Assembly: GCA_947496345.1 (NCBI GenBank)
Contig: CANMCL010000002.1
Span: forward strand, 1 to 34,417
Direction of reading: 5' to 3'
From: Actinomycetota bacterium
Lineage (GTDB): Bacteria; Actinomycetota; Actinomycetes; Nanopelagicales; Nanopelagicaceae
DNA length: 34,417 nucleotides
The number at the start of each line of letters is the position of its first letter. Positions within the stretch are counted from its first letter, which is position 1. Below, in pieces: positions 1-8,685 of this stretch. The translations under genes were made by a program, and so were the position numbers. The notes below the pieces were generated by a model, which was not told where the DNA came from, made no database searches, and was given only the letters and a program-made list of their open reading frames with translations.

Positions 1-105
<105 letters not shown>

Positions 106-112
106 TGATGCG

Positions 113-158
113 GCACTCTACTTGAGAAGAGTAAAGCTACCCTCCTCAAGTAGAGTGC
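113..158 (+). repeat. 14-bp perfect inverted repeat between glnB and ffh
   Basis: GCACTCTACTTGAG at 113-126 is exactly repeated in reverse complement at 145-158, leaving an 18-nt loop. It begins 7 nt after the glnB stop and ends 7 nt before the ffh ATG. No T-run follows, so it is not a classical intrinsic terminator, though many actinobacterial terminators lack one. The right arm contains TAGAGT (151-156), a possible -10 element for ffh. It could therefore be a glnB terminator, an operator over the ffh promoter, or both. Confidence 0.6.
151..156 (+). promoter_or_regulatory. possible -10 hexamer of ffh (TAGAGT)
   Basis: TAGAGT fits the TANNNT pattern and lies 9 nt before the ffh ATG, a looser spacing than at other genes here. 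It is embedded in the right arm of the 14-bp inverted repeat. No Shine-Dalgarno sequence precedes the ATG. Confidence 0.35.
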
Positions 159-165
159 GCTCATT

Positions 166-1623
166 ATGTTTGATTCACTTTCGGCCAAGTTAACTGGAGC
201 GTTTTCATCGCTTCGCTCTCGCGGCAAGTTAAGCACTTCCGATATTGAAAACACTTGCGAAGATATCCGTACCGCTCTACTTGAATCCGACGTTGCTCTC
301 TCGGTAGTTGATTCATTCATTGATCTAATCCGCGATAAATCACTAGCAGCCCTACCGAATCTTCAATCTGGAAGCAATCAAGCCCAAGCAATTTTTGAGA
401 TAGTTAACGCAGAATTAATTGAAATACTCGGGGGAGCAGCGCGGCGTATTCGCTTTGCGAAGAATCCACCTACCGTCATTATGTTGGCGGGATTGCAAGG
501 TGCAGGTAAGACAACTCTTGCTGGAAAGTTAGCAAAGTTTTATTTAGATCAAGGAAATACTCCACTATTAGTTGCATCTGACCTGCAACGCCCTAATGCT
601 GTTACTCAGTTGCAAATAGTAGGTGAGAGCGTCGGCGTACCCGTATTTGCACCGGAACCAGGAAATGGCGTCGGTGATCCGGTAAAGGTGGCAGAACAAG
701 CGCTAGCTTTTGCAAAAACCAAACTTCACAACATGGTTATCGTCGATACCGCAGGTCGTCTAGGTGTCGATCAAGAGTTAATGCAGCAAGCGATCAATAT
801 TCGAAATGTAGTAAAGCCAGATGAAATTCTATTTGTGGTTGATGCAATGATCGGTCAAGATGCTGTGCGCACAGCCAAAGCCTTCCAAGATGGTGTTGGA
901 TTTGATGGCGTCGTTTTAACAAAGCTAGATGGAGATGCACGCGGTGGCGCTGCGCTTTCAATCGCAAAGTTAACTGGACTACCGATTATGTTCTCTTCAA
1001 ACGGAGAGAAGTTAACTGATTTTGATATTTTCTATCCAGAACGTATGGCCTCACGCATTCTTGGAATGGGCGATGTGGCAACTCTTGCTGAACAAGCAAA
1101 AAAGGCGCTCGACAGTGATTCATCAGCGAAGATGGAAGAGAAGTTTGCACGTGGCGATGACTTCACCCTAGAAGATTTCCTCGAACAGTTAGAGGCGATG
1201 TCCAAGATGGGCTCTATGTCTAAGTTATTAGGAATGTTGCCAGGTGCTGGCGCGATGAAGAAACAGATCGAAAACTTTGATGAATCTGAGATTGTTCGAA
1301 CTAAATCGATCGTTCAATCAATGACGCCACTTGAACGACAAGATCCTAAAGTTTTAAATGGTTCAAGACGTGCGCGTATCGCTCTCGGCGCTGGGCGTAA
1401 AGTTCAAGATGTAAATTCTCTTGTAGATAAGTTTTCAGCAGCTCAGAAAATGATGCGTCAGATGCGCAATGGTGGCGGGATGCCACCTGCTATGGCGCAA
1501 GGCATGGGTATGCCTGCCGGAATGGGAGCGGGTCCAATTTCTTCGAAAAAAGCACAGGCTCCGGCTAAGAAGAAGTCGAAGTCAGGCAACCCCGCAAAAC
1601 GGGCCGCCGAAGAACGTGGATAA
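166..1623 (+). CDS. ffh: signal recognition particle protein Ffh (SRP54 GTPase)
   Basis: Ffh binds signal sequences of nascent membrane and secreted proteins plus SRP RNA, and docks with FtsY at the membrane. The 485-residue protein begins MFDSLSAKLT, the usual family start. It has the helical N domain, then the G domain with P-loop GLQGAGKT (109-116), DLQRP, DTAGR (about 193) and TKLDGD (about 252). The methionine-rich M domain follows (about 300-430), with GMLPG and repeated MM/MRQM residues. The end is a Gly/Met/Ala then Lys-rich tail. Length is near the family norm of 450-520. No Shine-Dalgarno is visible. A 158-bp gap separates it from rpsP. No SRP RNA gene was recognised nearby. Confidence 0.97.
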   Translation: MFDSLSAKLTGAFSSLRSRGKLSTSDIENTCEDIRTALLESDVALSVVDSFIDLIRDKSLAALPNLQSGSNQAQAIFEIVNAELIEILGGAARRIRFAKNPPTVIMLAGLQGAGKTTLAGKLAKFYLDQGNTPLLVASDLQRPNAVTQLQIVGESVGVPVFAPEPGNGVGDPVKVAEQALAFAKTKLHNMVIVDTAGRLGVDQELMQQAINIRNVVKPDEILFVVDAMIGQDAVRTAKAFQDGVGFDGVVLTKLDGDARGGAALSIAKLTGLPIMFSSNGEKLTDFDIFYPERMASRILGMGDVATLAEQAKKALDSDSSAKMEEKFARGDDFTLEDFLEQLEAMSKMGSMSKLLGMLPGAGAMKKQIENFDESEIVRTKSIVQSMTPLERQDPKVLNGSRRARIALGAGRKVQDVNSLVDKFSAAQKMMRQMRNGGGMPPAMAQGMGMPAGMGAGPISSKKAQAPAKKKSKSGNPAKRAAEERG

Positions 1624-1669
1624 GCGCTCAATTTCGTATCTGCACGCGTTAATGGCAAGATTAGCCTCC

Positions 1670-1697
1670 TGTTGCGGGGCCCTCTACCCCCACAACA
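1670..1697 (+). terminator. hairpin after ffh, possible terminator or attenuator
   Basis: TGTTG-C-GGGG (1670-1679) pairs with CCCC-A-CAACA (1688-1697), giving 5 bp, one mismatch and 4 bp around an 8-nt loop. It lies in the 158-bp ffh-rpsP gap, about 47 bp after the ffh stop. There is no T-run. It could end ffh transcripts or act in the rpsP leader. The rest of the gap has no ORF or promoter I would defend. Confidence 0.35.
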
Positions 1698-1781
1698 TCC
1701 ATATCCAAAGTTGGATCTAGTAAGTGCGCACCCCGCTGCACGAGCTTTAGATACGACACACTTTTTAGGAGCACTACTTCT

Positions 1782-2315
1782 TTGTCTACAAAAATTCGCT
1801 TAATGCGCATGGGAAAGATCCGCACACCATTTTTCCGCATCGTCGTAACAGATTCTCGTAAAGCCCGTAACGGTCTATCAATTGAAGAGATTGGTCGTTA
1901 CGTTCCAGGACAAGAGCCATCAATCATGGAAGTTAATTCAGCGCGCGCTCAGTACTGGCTCGGCGTAGGAGCACAACCAACTGCCGCTGTAGAGGCGATC
2001 TTTAAGGTAACTGGCGATTGGCAGAAGTTCAAGGGTCTTCCTGGAACTGAAGGAACACTTAAATTTGCAACACCAAAGCCAGCTAAGAGCATCGCTTACG
2101 AAGCCGCTGTTAAGCAAGCAATGGATGAGCCAAAAGAAGGCGCAACAACTATGAAGAAAAAGGCGCAAGAGAAGTTAGCTGCAAAAGCTAATCCTGTGCC
2201 GGTAGAAGAAGTAGTTGTGCCAGAAGCAACTGCGACCGATGTAGTGGCAGAGGTTCCAGCGGAAGTTGCGACTGCAGACGTTGTGGTTGACACCTCAGAA
2301 GCGGCTGCCGAATAA
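1782..2315 (+). CDS. rpsP: 30S ribosomal protein bS16
   Basis: Ribosomal protein S16 of the small subunit. The chosen TTG start gives (M)STKIRLMRMGK, matching the family N-terminus, and has an AGGAG Shine-Dalgarno at 1767-1771 with 10-nt spacing. The S16 fold covers roughly residues 1-85 (PFFRIVVTDSRKARNG, EIGRYVPGQEPS). It is followed by a long Lys/Ala/Val/Glu-rich tail to residue 177, as is common in Actinobacteria. It is first in the rpsP-khpA-rimM-trmD operon, with khpA starting 2 nt after its stop. Confidence 0.96.
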   Translation: MSTKIRLMRMGKIRTPFFRIVVTDSRKARNGLSIEEIGRYVPGQEPSIMEVNSARAQYWLGVGAQPTAAVEAIFKVTGDWQKFKGLPGTEGTLKFATPKPAKSIAYEAAVKQAMDEPKEGATTMKKKAQEKLAAKANPVPVEEVVVPEATATDVVAEVPAEVATADVVVDTSEAAAE

Positions 2316-2317
2316 CA

Positions 2318-2557
2318 ATGATGGACGAAGCTCTCGAGCACCTCGTTAAAGGAATCGTTGATAATCCTGAAGATGTCATCGTCAAGGAGAAGACTCACCG
2401 TCGCGGCACAACTCTCGAAGTTCGTGTCAATCCTGAGGATATCGGCAAGGTAATTGGCCGTAACGGTCGCACTGCGAAGGCGCTACGAACAGTCGTAAGC
2501 GCAATTGCAGGTCGCACAGTTCGTGTTGATCTCATCGATACCGACGAGGCTCGTTAA
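2318..2557 (+). CDS. khpA: KhpA-type KH-domain RNA-binding protein
   Basis: A 79-residue single KH-domain protein. The GXXG RNA-binding loop is IGRNGRTAKALR, near residues 43-54, and is preceded by the helix LEHLVKGIVDNPEDV. KhpA proteins bind RNA, often with KhpB/Jag, and the gene sits between rpsP and rimM in many Gram-positive genomes, as here. The start could be either of two adjacent ATGs (2318 or 2321). It lies 2 nt after the rpsP stop and 5 nt before rimM, so it is almost certainly co-transcribed. Confidence 0.93.
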   Translation: MMDEALEHLVKGIVDNPEDVIVKEKTHRRGTTLEVRVNPEDIGKVIGRNGRTAKALRTVVSAIAGRTVRVDLIDTDEAR

Positions 2558-2562
2558 CTCTC

Positions 2563-3081
2563 TTGTCAGGTATGCGCCTAAACGTAGGTCGCATTGGTCG
2601 TGCTCACGGAATCCTTGGTGAAGCAACCATTGAAGTTCGCACCGATTTAGCAGAAGAACGTTTTGCTATCGGAGCACAACTTGAAACAGATAACTACGGT
2701 AATTTAACTGTGGTTTCTGCGCGCGTGCATAATGGAATTTTGCTGCTGGGCTTTGACGGATATACCGACCGCAATGCCATTGAAAAACTACGCGATGTCC
2801 TTCTTTTTGCTCAAGTTGATATCGATGAACCCGGTTTCGAAGAAGATGATTACCACGTATTACAACTTATTGGTTGCCAGGCTTATCTCGTTGATGGCGA
2901 CTTAGTAGGTGAAGTCACGGATGTCCTCAACCTTCCAGGTCAAGATGTACTTTCAATTAAGACCGAATCTGGTGAAATTCTGATTCCATTTGTTCACCAA
3001 CTTGTACCTGTTGTAGATATAAAGGCTAAACGCATGACGGTTATCCCACCAGATTTTTACGAGAGCGAGGCTAGTCAGTGA
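2563..3081 (+). CDS. rimM: ribosome maturation factor RimM
   Basis: RimM assists maturation of the 30S subunit head through ribosomal protein S19. The N-terminal beta-barrel starts LNVGRIGRAHGILGEATIEV, a family signature. The C-terminal PRC-barrel-like domain includes DDYHVLQLIGCQA and LIPFVHQLVPVVDI, for 172 residues in total. The start is uncertain: TTG at 2563 gives MSGMRLN, while ATG at 2572 gives MRLNVGRIG, closer to most relatives. Neither has a strong Shine-Dalgarno. The stop overlaps the GTG of trmD by 4 bp, indicating translational coupling. Confidence 0.94.
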   Translation: MSGMRLNVGRIGRAHGILGEATIEVRTDLAEERFAIGAQLETDNYGNLTVVSARVHNGILLLGFDGYTDRNAIEKLRDVLLFAQVDIDEPGFEEDDYHVLQLIGCQAYLVDGDLVGEVTDVLNLPGQDVLSIKTESGEILIPFVHQLVPVVDIKAKRMTVIPPDFYESEASQ

Positions 3082-3761
3082 AAATTGATGCGATCACAAT
3101 CTTTCCTGAGTACTTTGCTCCAGCACAACTCTCCCTACTAGGCAAAGCGCAAGAGAAAGGCCTAGTCGAGTTACAAATTCACGATTTACGATCTTTCACA
3201 AACGATAACCACAACACCGTAGACGACACTCCTTACGGTGGTGGCGCCGGGATGGTCATGCTTGCCGAAACCTGGGGCCAGGCGCTCGATCCACTCTTGA
3301 TTTCAGATGTTGATCTGATCATTCTGACGCCTGCGGGAAGTCGCTTTAATCAAAAAATGGCGGAAGAATTTTCAAAGAGTAAGCACTTGGTATTTGCTTG
3401 CGGTCGTTACGAAGGAATTGATGATCGCGTTCGCCAACACTATTTAGGCTCTGATTATGTAAAAGCTGGCGTTCGAGTCCACGAAGTTTCAATCGGTGAT
3501 TACGTGCTTGGTGGGGGAGAAGTCGCTTCACTTGTAATTATTGAGGCGATCACCCGTTTGATTCCAGGGGTGATTGGAAATCCTGATTCGCTGACAGAAG
3601 AATCACATAATTCTGATGGTTATCTGGAATACCCCAACTTTACAAAGCCACAAGAATGGCGCGGAATTAGCGTTCCTGAGATTTTATTAAGTGGAAATCA
3701 TGGCGAGATTGCAAAGTGGCGCGAATTACAGGCCGAAGAACGCGCCAAAAGGACCAATTGA
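3078..3761 (+). CDS. trmD: tRNA (guanine-N1)-methyltransferase TrmD
   Basis: TrmD methylates G37 in the anticodon loop of proline, leucine and arginine tRNAs, preventing +1 frameshifting. Its SPOUT trefoil-knot motifs are present: MKIDAITIFPEYF at the start, DDTPYGGGAGMVM (about 50-62), CGRYEGIDDRV (about 107-117) and EVSIGDYVLGGGE (about 137-149). The 227 residues include the C-terminal SGNHGEIAKWR tRNA-binding region. The GTG start overlaps the rimM stop (GTGA). rplS, which usually follows trmD, is not the next gene. Confidence 0.97.
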   Translation: MKIDAITIFPEYFAPAQLSLLGKAQEKGLVELQIHDLRSFTNDNHNTVDDTPYGGGAGMVMLAETWGQALDPLLISDVDLIILTPAGSRFNQKMAEEFSKSKHLVFACGRYEGIDDRVRQHYLGSDYVKAGVRVHEVSIGDYVLGGGEVASLVIIEAITRLIPGVIGNPDSLTEESHNSDGYLEYPNFTKPQEWRGISVPEILLSGNHGEIAKWRELQAEERAKRTN

Positions 3762-3786
3762 CTCGTCAGTAACCTGACTTCTCCCG

Positions 3787-3792
3787 TAGCGT
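3787..3792 (+). promoter_or_regulatory. -10 hexamer TAGCGT of the desaturase gene
   Basis: TAGCGT ends 6 nt before the ATG at 3799. It fits the TANNNT-N6-ATG layout repeated across the window and predicts a leaderless transcript. The same hexamer precedes fadD on the minus strand. Confidence 0.6.
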
Positions 3793-3798
3793 TCTCCT

Positions 3799-4767
3799 AT
3801 GAGTGATGAAACGGCAAAGATTCAAGCGAGATTAATTCGTGATCTAGAACCTGTCGTTGCAGTTGAACTCGAGCGTCATTTATCGGTTCAAAAAAATTGG
3901 TATCCACACGAGTATGTCCCATGGTCAGAAGGCCGTGATTATGCCGGACCGTTAAATGGAGATGCTTGGGAAGCGAAAGATTCGCGCTTAACCCCAGTTG
4001 CGCAAGATTCCTTGATATTAAATCTGCTTACCGAAGATAATTTGCCGAGCTATCACACTGAAATTGCAATTTCGATGGGTCGCGATGGAGCGTGGGGAAA
4101 TTGGATTGAGCGATGGACTGCCGAAGAAGCGCGCCATGCAATCGTAATTCGCGATTACCTAATGGCCACGCGCGGTGTAGATCCTTATCAGTTGGAAGAT
4201 CTACGTATGGCACATATGTCACTGGGTTATCAGACGCCGTACGAGAACGATATGTTGCACACCATCGCCTATGTTTCATTTCAAGAGCTAGCAACAAGAA
4301 TCTCTCACCGAAATACTGGAAAACTTTCTGACGACCCGATCGCAGAAAACATGATGCAACGAGTTGCTCTTGATGAAAATCTACACATGCTCTTTTATCG
4401 CAATACGCTTTCAGCGGCGCTTGATATGGAACCGAACGCGGCGATGCGGGCTATTGCAGATGTAGTAACTAATTTTGATATGCCTGGTGCAAATATGCCT
4501 GGCTTTGGTCGCAAGGCAGTGCAGATTGCCCTTGCCGGAATTTATGATCTACAGCAACACCTAGATGATGTTGTTTCTCCAGTCCTGCGCGCGTGGAATG
4601 TTTTTGAAAGAAACGATCTATCTGGCGATGGGTTGGTGGCGCGCGATGAACTCACCGCCTTTATGGAAAAGTCCGGAAAAGAAGCAGCGACCTTTAATGA
4701 TAAACGCGAAGTCCACTTTGAAAGACTCATCGCCCGTGGTCAATCACCAATTCGTATTCAAAAGTAA
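3799..4767 (+). CDS. acyl-[ACP] desaturase, soluble di-iron (DesA family)
   Basis: A soluble fatty-acid desaturase that would introduce a double bond into ACP-bound acyl chains using O2 and reduced ferredoxin. The predicted di-iron ligands are all visible: E80 (LLTEDNLPSYH), E110 and H113 (EEARH), E163 (FQELATRISH), E193 and H196 (DENLH). At 322 residues it matches mycobacterial DesA1/DesA2 proteins. The C-terminal helix contains DLSGDGLVARDE (about 273-284), which fits an EF-hand loop. It stands alone between trmD and the amidotransferase gene, with its own predicted leaderless promoter. The role in tuning membrane fluidity is inference. Confidence 0.88.
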   Translation: MSDETAKIQARLIRDLEPVVAVELERHLSVQKNWYPHEYVPWSEGRDYAGPLNGDAWEAKDSRLTPVAQDSLILNLLTEDNLPSYHTEIAISMGRDGAWGNWIERWTAEEARHAIVIRDYLMATRGVDPYQLEDLRMAHMSLGYQTPYENDMLHTIAYVSFQELATRISHRNTGKLSDDPIAENMMQRVALDENLHMLFYRNTLSAALDMEPNAAMRAIADVVTNFDMPGANMPGFGRKAVQIALAGIYDLQQHLDDVVSPVLRAWNVFERNDLSGDGLVARDELTAFMEKSGKEAATFNDKREVHFERLIARGQSPIRIQK

Positions 4768-4777
4768 TTTTCAACGA

Positions 4778-4783
4778 TAGATT
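4778..4783 (+). promoter_or_regulatory. -10 hexamer TAGATT of the glutamine amidotransferase gene
   Basis: TAGATT lies exactly 6 nt upstream of the ATG at 4790. No Shine-Dalgarno is present, so a leaderless transcript is predicted. Confidence 0.6.
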
Positions 4784-4789
4784 TACGCT

Positions 4790-5530
4790 ATGTGCAGATT
4801 GCTCGGCTATGTAAGCAATGCAGAGCGTACCTTCGTCGATGTAGTGGGCGAAGGTTTTGAAAACTTCGTAGAACTATCTAAAGAGCATAAACACGGTTGG
4901 GGTATATCAGCTAGTTCCGCAGAAAATGGGAAAACCACTTTAGTCAGAGATCTGACTTTGGCAGCTGAAAGTGAAAAGTTCAAAGAATCAGCAAATGGGC
5001 TAAAGACCGATGGTGCGCTTTTGCACTTACGCCTAGCGTCAAAGGGGTTGGCGGTAGATTTAACAAATAACCATCCATTTGTGCACGGAGAATTCTCGTT
5101 TATGCACAACGGAACAATCAAATCCATTAGTGAGATAGAAAAGTTTGTTGACCCACGATATATATCGCAGTTAATCTCAACGACAGATAGCGAGCGTTAT
5201 TTTTATGCGATTCTCACTGCGGTAGAAGAACTGGGGTTGCTGGAAGGCGTCCGTAAAGCGGTACGCACGATATCCGCTAACTTTGATTTTACGAGCATAA
5301 ATTGCATGCTTCTTTCAACTGACTATTTGATTGCGGTGTGCGAATTCAATGAAAGAGATTCCACCGAATGGACAGTCGACAGCCATTATGAACTCCGCTA
5401 CAGCGCTGAGGAGGGCGTAGTTAAAGTGGCATCGACAGGTTGGGGTAAAGACCATTGGAGCCGACTGCCAAATCATTCAATTCTTATGGTCGATCGCCGT
5501 AACTTAACTTTTGAGGTTTTACCTCTCTAA
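4790..5530 (+). CDS. class II glutamine amidotransferase (YafJ/EgtC-like)
   Basis: The protein starts [10 protein letters not shown], so after removal of Met the N-terminal Cys2 is the nucleophile of a class II (Ntn) glutaminase. Other family motifs are HKHGWGIS (about 36-43), LLHLRLAS (about 77-84), [18 protein letters not shown] (about 93-110) and TDSERYF. At 246 residues it holds only the glutaminase domain, so it must pass ammonia or a glutamyl transfer to a partner or act alone. EgtC of ergothioneine synthesis is in this family, but no egtA, egtB or egtD lies nearby, so the substrate is unknown. The next gene, miaB, has its own -10 hexamer 22 nt on. Confidence 0.85.
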   Translation: MCRLLGYVSNAERTFVDVVGEGFENFVELSKEHKHGWGISASSAENGKTTLVRDLTLAAESEKFKESANGLKTDGALLHLRLASKGLAVDLTNNHPFVHGEFSFMHNGTIKSISEIEKFVDPRYISQLISTTDSERYFYAILTAVEELGLLEGVRKAVRTISANFDFTSINCMLLSTDYLIAVCEFNERDSTEWTVDSHYELRYSAEEGVVKVASTGWGKDHWSRLPNHSILMVDRRNLTFEVLPL

Positions 5531-5539
5531 ACACCGCGT

Positions 5540-5545
5540 TAGGCT
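5540..5545 (+). promoter_or_regulatory. -10 hexamer TAGGCT of the miaB operon
   Basis: TAGGCT sits 7 nt before ATG 5553 in the 22-bp gap after the amidotransferase gene. It predicts a leaderless miaB-miaA-dapF-hflX transcript. Confidence 0.55.
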
Positions 5546-5552
5546 TACCTTT

Positions 5553-6971
5553 ATGACCCGCACGTATACAGTCGAAACTTATGGCTGCCAGATGAACGTT
5601 CATGATTCTGAACGCATCGCCGGGCTTTTAGATGAAGCTGGATACCTTCCTGTTAAACCAGGCGTACAAGCAGATATCGTGGTTTTCAATACCTGTGCAG
5701 TTCGTGAGAACGCCGATAACAAGCTATATGGCAATTTAAGTTTCTTAGCGCCGATTAAGAAGGATAATCCAAAGATGCAGATTGCGGTGGGTGGATGTTT
5801 GGCGCAGAAAGATCAATCCATAATTTTGAAGAAAGCACCCTACGTTGATGTGGTCTTTGGTACCCATAACGTGGGCTCGCTTCCGGTTCTATTGGAACGA
5901 GCGCGCATCGAAGAGGAATCTCAGATTGAAATTCTGGAAGCTCTAGAACACTTCCCATCGACGCTGCCTGCCCGCAGGTTCTCTGCATTTACTTCTTGGG
6001 TATCTATCTCGGTCGGTTGCAATAACACATGTACTTTCTGCATTGTGCCGACTTTGCGTGGAATTGAGAAAGATCGTCCCGCCGTTGATATTTTAAAGGA
6101 GATTCGCGCTCTTGTTGATCAAGGGGTAATTGAGATTACTCTGCTTGGTCAGAATGTAAATGCCTATGGAGTTGATTTCGGAGATCGCAGCGCTTTTGCA
6201 AACTTGCTCCAGGAATGCGGAAAAATTGACGGACTAGAACGAGTTCGCTTTATGTCACCACATCCCCGGGATTTCACAGACGATGTAATCGAAGTCATGG
6301 CGAACACAAAGAATGTAATGCCGCACTTGCATATGCCCCTGCAATCAGGATCCGATCGCATTCTGCAAGAGATGCGACGTTCCTACAGAACTAGCCGTTA
6401 CTTAGGGATCTTGGATCGAGTGCGTCAAGCGATGCCCGAGGCGATGATCACGACCGACATAATCGTAGGATTTCCGGGAGAGACCGAAGAAGATTTCCAA
6501 GCGACTATGGATTTAGCAACGCAGGCACAATTTGCCGCGGCTTACACATATAAATATTCAATCAGGCCTGGTACTCCAGCCGGTGCAATGCCCAATCAAG
6601 TTCCCGATGCTGTAGTCGGTGAGCGCTATACGCGACTTCATGAGCATCAACAAGCAATTTCACTTAGCGTCAATCAGCGTTCAATTGGTAGTAAGCATCG
6701 CGCACTCGTTTCGGAAGTTGAAGGCCGCCGAGATGCCGCTCAATCAAGACTTACAGGAAAGACAGAAGATTTCCGTCTTGTTCACTTCGATGCGGTTAGT
6801 AAGGCTAGACCAGGAGATTTTGTCGATCTAACAATCACCGATGCATCTGCGCATTACTTAATTGGTAAAGAAGAATCACATTTAAAGACTCGCGGCGGAG
6901 ATGCATTTGCCTCACGAGAAGCCAAAGCTGGCCCACAACCAACCATGCTCGGAATACCAACTATTAAATGA
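5553..6971 (+). CDS. miaB: tRNA-2-methylthio-N6-dimethylallyladenosine synthase MiaB
   Basis: A radical SAM methylthiotransferase that converts i6A37 in tRNA to ms2i6A37, using two 4Fe-4S clusters. The N-terminal UPF0004 domain carries cluster cysteines C12 (YGCQMN), C48 (NTCAVREN) and C82 (GGCLAQ). The radical SAM motif CNNTCTFC gives C156, C160 and C163. A TRAM domain ends the 472-residue protein. Start 5553 ([15 protein letters not shown]) is preferred over an upstream in-frame TTG at 5511, because it matches the family N-terminus and has a well-placed -10. The stop overlaps the miaA ATG (ATGA). MiaA makes its substrate, so the pair acts in sequence. Confidence 0.96.
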   Translation: MTRTYTVETYGCQMNVHDSERIAGLLDEAGYLPVKPGVQADIVVFNTCAVRENADNKLYGNLSFLAPIKKDNPKMQIAVGGCLAQKDQSIILKKAPYVDVVFGTHNVGSLPVLLERARIEEESQIEILEALEHFPSTLPARRFSAFTSWVSISVGCNNTCTFCIVPTLRGIEKDRPAVDILKEIRALVDQGVIEITLLGQNVNAYGVDFGDRSAFANLLQECGKIDGLERVRFMSPHPRDFTDDVIEVMANTKNVMPHLHMPLQSGSDRILQEMRRSYRTSRYLGILDRVRQAMPEAMITTDIIVGFPGETEEDFQATMDLATQAQFAAAYTYKYSIRPGTPAGAMPNQVPDAVVGERYTRLHEHQQAISLSVNQRSIGSKHRALVSEVEGRRDAAQSRLTGKTEDFRLVHFDAVSKARPGDFVDLTITDASAHYLIGKEESHLKTRGGDAFASREAKAGPQPTMLGIPTIK

Positions 6972-7876
6972 AGACAATCGTTATCTGTGGCGCTACTGCA
7001 ACAGGCAAGAGTGATTTAGCAGTTTCCTTAGCCCAGGAAATTGGTGCAGAGATTATCAACGCTGACTCAATGCAAATCTATAAAGGTATGGATATCGGAA
7101 CCGCCAAACTTGCACCTGCAGATCGAGGCGGGATCGAACATCACATGTTAGATATTTTGGCAGTTACTCAGGATTCCACCGTCGCTTGGTATCAAGGGTT
7201 AGCTCGGCAGTCGGTTACAGAAATTCATAGCCGCGGGAAACACGCAATTATTGTTGGTGGCACTGGACTTTATATCAAATCTATTTTAGATGATTTAAAT
7301 TTTCCCGATACAGATGCGGCCATACGACAGAAGTTAACCGAGGAAGCGAAAGAGTTTGGAATCGTGCAACTATTTCAACGACTAGAACAGTTAGATCCGG
7401 CAGCGGCGGCAGCGATAGATCAGCAAAACGAAAGAAGAGTAATTCGCGCCCTAGAAGTCATTGAAATCACGGGGAAACCATTTACCGCGAATCTGCCTCG
7501 CGAAGATAGTTCACTTTACCCAAACGCTCTGCAATTCGGACTGGTTATGGACCGAGCAGAACTTGGGGCGCGTGTGGAGGCGCGCGTAGACCGTATGTGG
7601 GAGGCGGGCTTCGTAGCCGAGGTAGATAGATTGATAGATGAAGGAATTACCAAGGCCACAACGGCACGACGCGCCTTAGGTTATGCGCAGATCATCACAA
7701 TGCGTAATGGAGATATTTCCGAAGATTTAGCGATTGAAGAAACAAAGCGAGCTACACGCCAATATGTCAGAAGACAAGAGACCTGGTTCTCTCGAGATGC
7801 GCGAATTAAATGGATATCCCCAACGCAACCGCGACTCGAAACGGTGCTGAAGAAGATAAACTCATCACCATCATGA
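6968..7876 (+). CDS. miaA: tRNA dimethylallyltransferase MiaA
   Basis: MiaA transfers a dimethylallyl group to A37 of tRNAs reading UNN codons, the step before MiaB. The P-loop is GATATGKSD (about 8-16), followed by [17 protein letters not shown] (about 32-48), the HHMLDI motif and GGTGLY (about 97-102). The C-terminal region has RRALGYAQ and [11 protein letters not shown], for 302 residues. It overlaps miaB and dapF by 4 bp each, so translation is coupled. DXP synthase, encoded at 18040, feeds the isoprenoid pathway that provides the dimethylallyl donor. Confidence 0.97.
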   Translation: MKTIVICGATATGKSDLAVSLAQEIGAEIINADSMQIYKGMDIGTAKLAPADRGGIEHHMLDILAVTQDSTVAWYQGLARQSVTEIHSRGKHAIIVGGTGLYIKSILDDLNFPDTDAAIRQKLTEEAKEFGIVQLFQRLEQLDPAAAAAIDQQNERRVIRALEVIEITGKPFTANLPREDSSLYPNALQFGLVMDRAELGARVEARVDRMWEAGFVAEVDRLIDEGITKATTARRALGYAQIITMRNGDISEDLAIEETKRATRQYVRRQETWFSRDARIKWISPTQPRLETVLKKINSSPS

Positions 7877-8685
7877 TTAATTCTGTAATCGGCACATACG
7901 GACATGGCACCGAAAATGATTTTGTTCTTGTCTTTGATCCCTCCGATGAAATTTCTATAACCACCGCTCAGACAGCGGCAATCTGTAATCGCGAGACTGG
8001 AATTGGCTCTGATGGGCTGATTCGCATCACAAAACGGGATGAAAAATGGTTCATGGATTACCGCAATGCAGATGGATCTCTGGCCGAAATGTGCGGAAAT
8101 GGAATCCGAGTTATGGCTCGTTACTTGGTAGAACGCGGACATCAACCAGAAGGAATCTTCGCGATTAATACAAGAGATGGAATCAAACACTTACGAGTGC
8201 CCAAGGTGGATGACATATCCGTAAATATGGGAAAAGTTAGCGATGAGAACGAGGAAATCACCGCATCTGTTGAGGGCAAGATCTGGAATGGCTACAACAT
8301 AAATGTAGGAAATCCGCATGCAGTTGTGTTTGTCGAAAAAATTGAAGATGTCGGATCACTTAAAGATGCACCGGTGGTGCGACCAAAAGATACTTATCCT
8401 GAAGGCGTAAATGTCGAGTTCGTTGAAATTATGCCAAATCACGAAGCGAAGATGCGTGTGCATGAACGGGGCAGTGGTGAAACTAAATCTTGCGGAACCG
8501 GCACCTGTGCGGTTGCATTGGCCGCAACCTTGCACCTGAAAGAGAATTTACCGGCGCGCTGGGTTATCTATCCGCCTGGTGGCCGTTTAGTTGTAGATAT
8601 CGATCCACATTCCAATGCAACGCTGACCGGACCGGCTTTATTGATTTCTGATCATGATTTGACTCCTTTTTTGCAGGATGCATGA
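7873..8685 (+). CDS. dapF: diaminopimelate epimerase DapF
   Basis: DapF interconverts LL- and meso-diaminopimelate, supplying lysine synthesis and peptidoglycan. Both catalytic cysteines are visible: C74 in NADGSLAEMCGNGIRV and C207 in SCGTGTCAVAL. Start 7873 gives [18 protein letters not shown], the family N-terminus, and an ATGA overlap with the miaA stop. An earlier in-frame ATG at 7810 would overlap miaA by 67 bp and add 21 residues unlike the family, so it was not used. The protein has 270 residues, a normal length. It overlaps hflX by 4 bp. Confidence 0.96.
   Translation: MINSVIGTYGHGTENDFVLVFDPSDEISITTAQTAAICNRETGIGSDGLIRITKRDEKWFMDYRNADGSLAEMCGNGIRVMARYLVERGHQPEGIFAINTRDGIKHLRVPKVDDISVNMGKVSDENEEITASVEGKIWNGYNINVGNPHAVVFVEKIEDVGSLKDAPVVRPKDTYPEGVNVEFVEIMPNHEAKMRVHERGSGETKSCGTGTCAVALAATLHLKENLPARWVIYPPGGRLVVDIDPHSNATLTGPALLISDHDLTPFLQDA

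Noticed and set aside
1624..1781. SRP RNA or riboswitch in the ffh-rpsP gap
   Set aside because: No conserved SRP RNA core or known riboswitch pattern was recognised; only a modest hairpin is present.
2096..2398. Ser/Thr/Ala-rich frame on the minus strand
   Set aside because: It is the complement of the Ala/Val/Glu-rich tail of rpsP, low-complexity on both strands.
5511..5552. N-terminal extension of miaB from an in-frame TTG
   Set aside because: The extension would overlap the amidotransferase gene and is unlike MiaB N-termini; ATG 5553 has a -10 hexamer 7 nt upstream.
7681..8190. 169-residue open frame on the minus strand
   Set aside because: It spans the miaA-dapF junction in antisense; both genes on the plus strand have clear catalytic motifs.
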